Source: Mycoplasmopsis mustelae (lineage in GTDB: Bacteria; Bacillota_I; Bacilli_A; Mycoplasmatales; Metamycoplasmataceae). From it: a stretch of 64,000 nucleotides of DNA. The notes under the pieces are model-generated. The model searched no databases. It was not told where the DNA came from and saw only the letters and a program-made list of their open reading frames with translations. Location: positions 62,001 to 126,000 of the forward strand of contig NZ_SOCN01000001.1 of assembly GCF_004365095.1 (NCBI RefSeq), in the 5' to 3' direction. A program made the position numbers and the translations under genes. Shown piece by piece: positions 57,532-64,000 of this stretch; position 1 is the stretch's first letter, and each line of letters begins with the position of its first letter.

Positions 57532-60015
57532 ATGAATAAAAATTACGATCATAAGTTAGTAGAAAAAGATATTGAAGCAAAATGAAGAACTAAAAAATTT
57601 TTTATGACTCATGACGAGTCTAAAAAACCTTTTTCCATCTTATTACCACCGCCCAATGTAACCGGAAAATTACACCTAGGTCATGCTTTAGATTCATATA
57701 TACCCGATAGCATCATTCGTTTTAAGAAATTGAAAGGTTATGATGTTATGTGAGTTCCGGGAATGGATCATGCTGGAATCGCAACTCAGTCTAAAGTTGA
57801 AGATGTCTTAATGCAAACCGAGAATAAAACCAGGCACGATTTAGGCCGTCAGGCATTTATTGCTCGGATTTGAGATTGAAAAGAACAACATGCACAAATC
57901 TTCGTGCAACAGTGGTATAAAATGGGATTAGCATTAGACTATCAAAATTTACACTTCACTTTAGATCAACAGACAAATCAAGCGGTGCAAAAAGTATTTA
58001 TTGAGTTATATAACAAAGGTTATTTATACAAGGACTTTCGTGCAATTAGTTGAGATATCAAATTACAAACCGCACTTTCAAATATTGAAGTAAATAATGT
58101 CCCCACTCCCCAAAAAATGTATTATATAAAATACAAAATTCATAATAGTGATGACTCTTTGACGATTGCAACTGTACGAACCGAAACTTTATTAAGTGAT
58201 GTTGCGGTGGTTTATAACCCAAATGATCATAGATACCAAAAATATCAAGGAATGTTTGTAGAACACCCTTTAACGAAAAAATTATTACCAATTTTAGCTG
58301 ATAGATATGTTGATCCTAAATTTGGAAGTGGTCTAATGAAGCTTTCGGCACACGCAGAAGCCGACATTGAAATTATCAGAAAACTCAATTTAAAAATAAT
58401 TGAAACAATTGATAAAAACGGTTTTATTAATTGTCCACAAAGTCAATTCGACAAAATGGAGCGCTTTGAAGCAAGGCAAGCAATTGCAAATTATTTACAA
58501 GAAAACGGATATATTACAAAAATTGAAGATGTTATATCAAATGTGGCTGTTTCTGATCGCTCTAAAACCGTTATAGAAACCTTACTCTTGCCGCAATGAT
58601 TTGTTAAAATGGATCATTTTGCTAAATTAGTTCTTAAAAATTTATCAAGCAAACAAAGTGTTAAATTCTTCCCTGTTAGACTCAAAAAAACCATACGTCA
58701 ATGAATGCAAAATTTACATGATTGAACTATTTCACGCCAGTTATGATGAGGACACCAAATTCCTGCTTGATATAAAAACAATGAAATCAAAGTACAAATC
58801 GAAAGTCCAGGAGAAGGTTGAATTCAGGACCATGATGTTTTAGATACATGATTTTCATCAGGTATCGCGCCATTTGCGTTCTTGAATTGACCAAAAAAAA
58901 ATCAAATATTAAACAGATTTTATCCAACATCGCTGTTAGTTACCGGGTATGATATTATTTTTTTTTGAGTGGCCAGAATGTACTTTTTTGGTTTAGAATT
59001 TATGAAACAAATTCCATTTAAACAACTACTATTTCACGGTTTAATTCGTGCTGAAGATGGACGTAAGATGTCTAAATCTTTTAATAATGGTGTAGATCCG
59101 ATGCAACTAATCGATGAATATGGTTCTGATGCACTTCGTTGATTTTTGATAACCAATTCAGCACCAGGAATGGATATTCGTTTTTCAAAAGAAAAAATTG
59201 AAGCCGCTTGACGGATCAACAATAAATTATGAAATATAGCAAATTTTATTAAAGACTTACCTATAAATTCTGATAATACTTTATCTAATGCTGATAAATG
59301 AATTTTAAATAAACTTGCTAATTTGTCAAAAAACATTACAAAATTAATGCAAAAATACGATTTTGCTGTGGTAGGAAGTTTGATTTATAAATTCATTTTT
59401 AGTGATTTAAGTGGTTGATATGTAGAATTTCTAAAAACACAAAACAAAAATCAAGCACACAAAATTTTTAAACAAGTTTTAATTATTTTACATCCGTTCC
59501 TACCATTTATTACAGATCGTTTGTTTAATCAAATATATAACAGCGAATTATTAGAACAAAGTTGACCACGATTTAAACAATTTAAAGAAGTGGAATATAT
59601 TGATGAAGTAATCAAAATAACCACACAACTAAGAAAATACCGTGAAGAAAATGCAATTTCTAAAAAAGAAATCCTTACATATCATTATCAAAGCGATTTA
59701 AACCAAACCGCGATAGAAATGATTAATAAACTTGCATATGCACAAACCAAAATTAATGTAGATTTTTTAATTAGCATTGACGGCAAGAAGTTATACATTA
59801 AAATGGATGAAGTTTTAAAACAAAAAAATAAAACGGATTTAATTAAAAAAATCGATCAAACCAAATTTGAAATAGAACGCGCCGAAAAGATGTTGACAAA
59901 TACTCGTTTTATTGAATCAGCACCAGCGGAAAAAGTCCAATTAGAACGAGAAAAATTACAAAAATATCAATCCGACTTACAAAAATACGAAGAGGAGCTT
60001 AAATGAAAATATTAA
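57532..60015 (+). CDS. valS: Valyl-tRNA synthetase
   Basis: 827 aa class I synthetase that charges tRNA-Val. [13 protein letters not shown] (HIGH, about 47-50), [13 protein letters not shown], an editing domain with [43 protein letters not shown], and KMSKS (about 513-517). A C-terminal coiled-coil arm. The stop is TAA 60013; the TGA at 60004 is Trp, so the gene overlaps folD by 13 nt. TATAAT at 57490 is a likely -10; AGGGGG precedes the start. No T-box leader seen. Confidence 0.95.
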
Positions 60016-60833
60016 GTGGTGTTGAATTAGCGCAAGCTGAATTATTAAAATTAAAAAACGAAATCGCACAATTAAGCGATGAAGACAAACCTATTTTATC
60101 TATCGTACAAGTAGGGGACAACCCTGCTTCAAATAAATATGTTACCTCAAAACTAAAAAAATGCCGTGAAATTGGTTTAATTGGACATTTACACAAATTT
60201 CCAGAAACTATTACACAAAAACTTTTACTAAAAAAATTAGATCATATCAATGAAACATCATCTGGTGTCATCATTCAACTTCCGCTACCAGATCATATTC
60301 CACAACAGGTAATCTTAGATGCAGTACCACACGAAAAAGACATCGATGGATTATCATCACGTAATGAATTTTTACTTTATAATGATGTTCCGGAAAAACA
60401 CTTTATTCCTGCTACAGCGCGTGCAATTTTAGAATTATTAGAACATCACAATATTGATGTCAAAGATAAAAAAGTTTGTGTAGTTGGTCGTTCCAAAGTG
60501 GTTGGCAAGCCTATTGCACACTTAATTAAACGTATGGGCGCAGATGTCGCTACCTTTAATGAACGCACCGGTTTAAAAGGTGTTGAAAGTGGTGATATTG
60601 TTATCGTCGCAATTGGTGAAGCCAAACACGTTAAAGCACATAACTTAAAAGAAGGTGCAATTGTAATTGATGTAGGAACTAATTTGGACAACAAACTAAC
60701 CGAAACCTTAGCTGGTGATGTAGATTTTGAATCAGTGAAGGATAAAGTTTCTGCTATTACCCCAGTTCCCGGTGGTGTAGGACCAGTAACTGTAGTTTCT
60801 TTATTAAAAAACTTAATGGATATTATTAGATAG
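60003..60833 (+). CDS. folD: Methylenetetrahydrofolate dehydrogenase/cyclohydrolase FolD
   Basis: 276 aa bifunctional enzyme of one-carbon metabolism, making 10-formyl-THF for initiator tRNA formylation. VGDNPASNKYVTSKLKK (catalytic Lys about 55), GVIIQLPLPDHI, DAVPHEKDIDG, VVGRSKVVGKP (NADP loop) and TPVPGGVGPVTV are diagnostic. Full length. Overlaps valS by 13 nt and lies 10 nt before pfkA. Confidence 0.95.
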   Translation: MKILSGVELAQAELLKLKNEIAQLSDEDKPILSIVQVGDNPASNKYVTSKLKKCREIGLIGHLHKFPETITQKLLLKKLDHINETSSGVIIQLPLPDHIPQQVILDAVPHEKDIDGLSSRNEFLLYNDVPEKHFIPATARAILELLEHHNIDVKDKKVCVVGRSKVVGKPIAHLIKRMGADVATFNERTGLKGVESGDIVIVAIGEAKHVKAHNLKEGAIVIDVGTNLDNKLTETLAGDVDFESVKDKVSAITPVPGGVGPVTVVSLLKNLMDIIR

Positions 60834-60843
60834 GAGTACATAT

Positions 60844-61818
60844 ATGAAAAAAATTGCTATCTTAACTTCTGGTGGCGACGCACCAGGAATGAACACTGCT
60901 TTATGTGCAATCGCAAAAGCAGCTAAGGCAAATGGTTTAGAAGCTTATTTAGTTAAAGAAGGTTATAAGGGTTTATATAACGATGAGATCATCCATTCTG
61001 ATGATATTGATTTAGATGCTTATATCAACCAAGGTGGTACCTGCATTTATTCGGCACGTTTTCCGGAGTTTAAAGAATTACCATATCGCATTAAAGCTGC
61101 TGAAAATCTTAAAAAACGCGGAATTGAAGCATTAATCGTTATCGGTGGAGACGGAAGTTATAAAGGAGCACAATTATTGCATGAATTAGGTGTTAAAACC
61201 ATTGGACTTCCCGGAACTATTGATAATGATATTGCATCTAGTGATTTTACTATTGGGTATGATACTGCTTTAAATACCATTGTGGAAGCCATAGACCACG
61301 TGCGTGATACTGCGCGTAGTCATAGACGGATCATGATAGTAGAAGTAATGGGAAATAATTGCGGAGATTTAGCACTATATAGCGGTTTGGCAACCGGTGC
61401 TGAAATTATTGCTACATCCGAATACACTTTAAGTGTTGAAGATATTGTTGCAAAGGCAGTAGAATTAACTAAACAACCAAACCGTCGTAGCATTATTATT
61501 GTAGTTTCTGAAAAACGCTATGATATTCAAAAACTACAAGATGCAATTCAAGCAGCTACTAATTGACAAACCCGCACCAATCCTTTAAATCACATCCAAC
61601 GTGGCGGTAGACCAACCGCTTCAGAACGTGTTTTAGCAAGTATGCTTGGAATTAAGGCTGTGGAATTATTATTAGATAATAAATCAGGCTTAGCAGTCGG
61701 AGTTATTAATAATTTAGTTCAAGCATTCCCAATTTTAGAAGCCTTATCAATGCAAAATAATTCAAAAGCTAAGGCAATAACTAGAGCTATCAAATACAAC
61801 AAACACAACCAATACTAA
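60844..61818 (+). CDS. pfkA: ATP-dependent 6-phosphofructokinase
   Basis: 324 aa. Commits fructose-6-phosphate to glycolysis. LTSGGDAPGMN (ATP loop, about 8-18), GGTCIYSARFPEF, IGGDGSYKGA, GLPGTIDNDI with catalytic Asp, EVMGNNCGDLAL, HIQRGGRPTASER. Standard bacterial length. With ptsG it indicates glucose fermentation. GGAGT precedes the start; terminator follows. Confidence 0.96.
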
Positions 61819-61820
61819 AA

Positions 61821-61845
61821 GCACCCTACTCGGGTGCCTTTTATT
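61821..61845. terminator. Bidirectional terminator after pfkA
   Basis: GCACCC-TACTC-GGGTGC then CTTTTATTT, between convergent pfkA and the lipoprotein gene. Confidence 0.85.
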
Positions 61846-63035
61846 TATTTAGAATGCATTTGTAGATACCTCTGGATATCATCTGAAGCATTTTTGGCAA
61901 ATGTTTTGATATCATATGCTGTATTGAAGATATCTAAAAGCTTTTGATAGATTATATCGCGAGAATTAACGCCTGTTTCAATATTTTTTTGCAAGGCATT
62001 TAATTCTGCTTTATCAAAAATTTTATATAATTTCATATCATTTATTAACTCGTTAAGATCTTTTTCATTTAAATTCTTATTCACTCTTAAATCAATCATT
62101 ACTTTAAAATATTCATTCCCAATAACTTGTAAAAATTCAAAACAATTACGTAAATAATTAAATTGTTCATTACTTAAAATTGGTTGAAATTGTAATGTCT
62201 GTAGAAACGAATCATCAATTTTCACATATATGTCTCTACTGTTTTTAAAAAAATTTTCAAAGAAATCAAAAAGTTGTTGAGTAATTTGTGTAAATTTAGT
62301 TCATTTACTTTCTATTTCTGAACCTTTAAAATATTCGGCTAGATTTTTTTGATAGTTTATAATTAAATTATTTAGATGTAAGGAAGGATTTGGGTTATTA
62401 CTTAATTGATTAAAATTCTCTTTTTGTTTTTCTGTTTCTTTAAAATTAATATCATTTAATAACTTATATGTGTTTTGTGTGTCTTTGGTTAAATTTTCTA
62501 AATTAATATCATTGATCTCTAAAAAATAATTATATTGTAATCCTTTTTGCAATAAATTATAATCAACAATATATAAAAATTCATCGCTAGTTTCCTTCCA
62601 TTGTTTAAAATTTTCTGCGTTGAGCCCATAAATAAATTTATACATTTCTAAAAATCTGGATGAACCAATGCCAAAGGTACTATTATTAATTTTATCATCT
62701 GGTATTTGATCTAATTTTTGTTTGAGTTCATTTAAAAATCTTATTTTTAAACTTACTGTTGTTGCAAAATTAATTCAATCATTATTCGAAACTTCGCCAA
62801 CCTGATGATTTATTTCAATAAAAGTCTCATTCAAAGATTTATTTAGATAATTTGAAATTGCTCTAATGTATTTATATCTTGGATTAGTGGATTGATTTAT
62901 TTCGTTTGTAAATTTTGATAATTGTTTGAGATTATTATCGGCTTGATTATAACCAGTAGTGCATGATATTGTTATTAGTGGTATTGTTATAGTAGATGTA
63001 ATAAACGCTAGTTTTAACCCTTTTTTTAGTTTCAT
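61845..63035 (-). CDS. Lipoprotein of unknown function
   Basis: 396 aa. Signal peptide KLAFITSTITIPLITISC gives a lipobox Cys near residue 25, so it is anchored outside the membrane. The mature part is helical, Asn/Lys/Leu-rich, with Trp residues encoded by TGA (at 62775 and 62301). A short aromatic-rich pattern (NDWINF, YKFIYGLNAENFKQWKE) recalls mycoplasma 'aromatic motif' lipoproteins, but I do not recognise a family. It follows the partial 63114 gene on the same strand after a terminator. Confidence 0.78.
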
Positions 63036-63073
63036 AGATTAATAAATTTTAGCATCTTTCATATATTTTATAA

Positions 63074-63105
63074 AAAATCACTCGTAAAACATAACAAGTG
63101 ATTTT
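63074..63105 (-). terminator. Hairpin terminator after the 63114 gene
   Basis: AAAATCACT/AGTGATTTT (plus 63074-63082 and 63097-63105) with a 14-nt loop; minus strand ends in T-rich sequence. Confidence 0.7.
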
Positions 63106-63113
63106 GGGATAAA

Positions 63114-64000
63114 TTATTTTTTTAATTCTGAATTACTATTTGTTAGATTTTCAAATTTATCACCCAAAGAATCAAAGATAAAATCGTTTATGTTTGCATT
63201 TTTATTTGTTTTTAAAGTTTTAAATAAATCATAAACATCAAATAGTTTTCACTTTGCTTCTTTATAATTGTAAAACTCAACTCAATAAGTTAATTGTTTT
63301 CGATTACCATTTAAACGATATCCCCTGACAGATTGTGCTTTATAAACTTTATTTAAAAACAGTAGTTTTGCAATTAAATCAGCTAAAGAATATTGTGATG
63401 TTTTTGCATCATCAAATTTTTCTGTAATGAGTTCATTTAATCTTTTTGTATCAGCGGAAATAATTGAATTAGCTTTAAATTGATCAATAATATCTTGATA
63501 TTGTTTTTTTTGCTCTACAGTTAAATTTGGATTGTCTAATTGTAAAAGCGCTTCTTTAACTTTAGGTATTATTGTGTTATAAAAATTAATACTATGGGTA
63601 TTTTGTTTAATTCTTTGACCAAGAGTTCTTATGCTATTCTTTAGAATATTAACAATTTTTTCTTCTTTTTTAATTTGGTTTTTTATTTTTTCATTATTTG
63701 GTTCTTTATTGAGTTGTGCTTTTAATTCATTAATAGATTTAATTTTAAGTTCGATAGTTTCATTATTTTTTGTAATTGATTCATTATCTTTTTTTATTTC
63801 TTGATTTGCATTATTAATAGTTCTATAAAATAAAATATCTGGATGCTTTAGTAAATATAAGTGTGGATTTCCTAAAAATTGCTTTTGTTGTTCATCAGTT
63901 AATTTTATATTAAATACTTTATAGTCTTGATTTTCCTGGGTATTGGATGTAATTCTATCGGTTGGTGAAAATCCATATATTAAATAAATAGGACCAAATC
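63114..64000 (-). CDS. Transglutaminase-like surface protein, 5' end outside window
   Basis: The last ~295 residues, open to the window edge. The middle is Lys/Glu/Asn-rich coiled coil (about 63560-63800). The C-terminus has a pattern of the transglutaminase-like fold: LADLIAKLLFLNKVYKAQSVRGY, then LTYWVEFYNYKEAKWKLFDVY, resembling the 'HxWVEVY...W..FD' core. The core His position appears to be Thr/Tyr here and no clear upstream Cys is visible in this part. It could be an inactive fold. Export signal, if any, lies beyond the window. Confidence 0.6.

Noticed and set aside
58658..58843. Apparent frame change in valS
   Set aside because: The valS frame stays open through this region and encodes TISRQLWWGHQIPAWY; the other frame is a shadow.

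Overview
This is an AT-rich segment of a Mollicutes chromosome. Nearly every long gene is interrupted by in-frame TGA codons that must be read as tryptophan (genetic code 4). Lipoboxes, Mycoplasma-only families (MIB/MIP immunoglobulin-targeting pair, DUF31 peptidase) and a small sugar-fermenting set (glucose PTS EIICBA, phosphofructokinase) point to a fermentative Mycoplasma/Mycoplasmopsis-type species. I cannot name the species. All gene ends below were extended through TGA to the next TAA or TAG.

Layout. 1-4456 (minus): a large partial surface protein with a poly-A promoter tract, and a lipoprotein endonuclease I. 4540-6276: Na/phosphate cotransporter. 6422-10223 (minus): a dcw-type division operon, mraZ-rsmH-(possible FtsA counterpart)-ftsZ, with a candidate MraZ operator. 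10481-14481 (plus): a type III restriction-modification pair whose methylase is switched OFF by an (AG)n tract. 14515-20995 (minus): KtrAB potassium uptake, a UPF0154 protein, an M42 peptidase, and cysS-rlmB-sigma-like factor, followed upstream by tRNA-Lys. 21203-22950: a small three-gene unit with a frameshifted cysteine peptidase. 23179-24165: a short-repeat protein. 24204-29549: MIB (minus) and MIP (plus), divergently transcribed. 29549-31340: gltX and a DUF1934-like gene. 31456-35789 (minus): PTS glucose transporter, an ECF-type S component and an unknown protein. 35956-36035: an 80-nt A tract. 36155-40831: a 1558-aa helicase-nuclease. 41226-44455: efp, three small or membrane proteins and nicotinate phosphoribosyltransferase. 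44696-45935: tRNA-Leu and a second M42 peptidase. 45982-57332: a type I restriction-modification locus with oppositely oriented hsdS cassettes, hsdM, an intact Fic/Doc gene with a decayed duplicate, hsdR and a tyrosine recombinase. 57532-61818: valS-folD-pfkA. 61845-64000 (minus): a lipoprotein and a partial transglutaminase-like protein.

How it fits together. Three genome-defence modules lie within about 47 kb: type III RM, helicase-nuclease and type I RM. Each carries sequence able to vary its state: an AG repeat in mod, an A tract before the helicase, and inverted repeats plus a recombinase around hsdS. The surface side shows the same logic: a poly-A promoter before the coiled-coil surface protein and an antibody-capture/antibody-cleavage pair. 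The strongest observation is the hsdS locus. The copy coupled to hsdM has lost both canonical spacer helices, whereas the opposite-strand cassette pair has intact helices but no start codon. One inversion would join start and helices into a standard HsdS.
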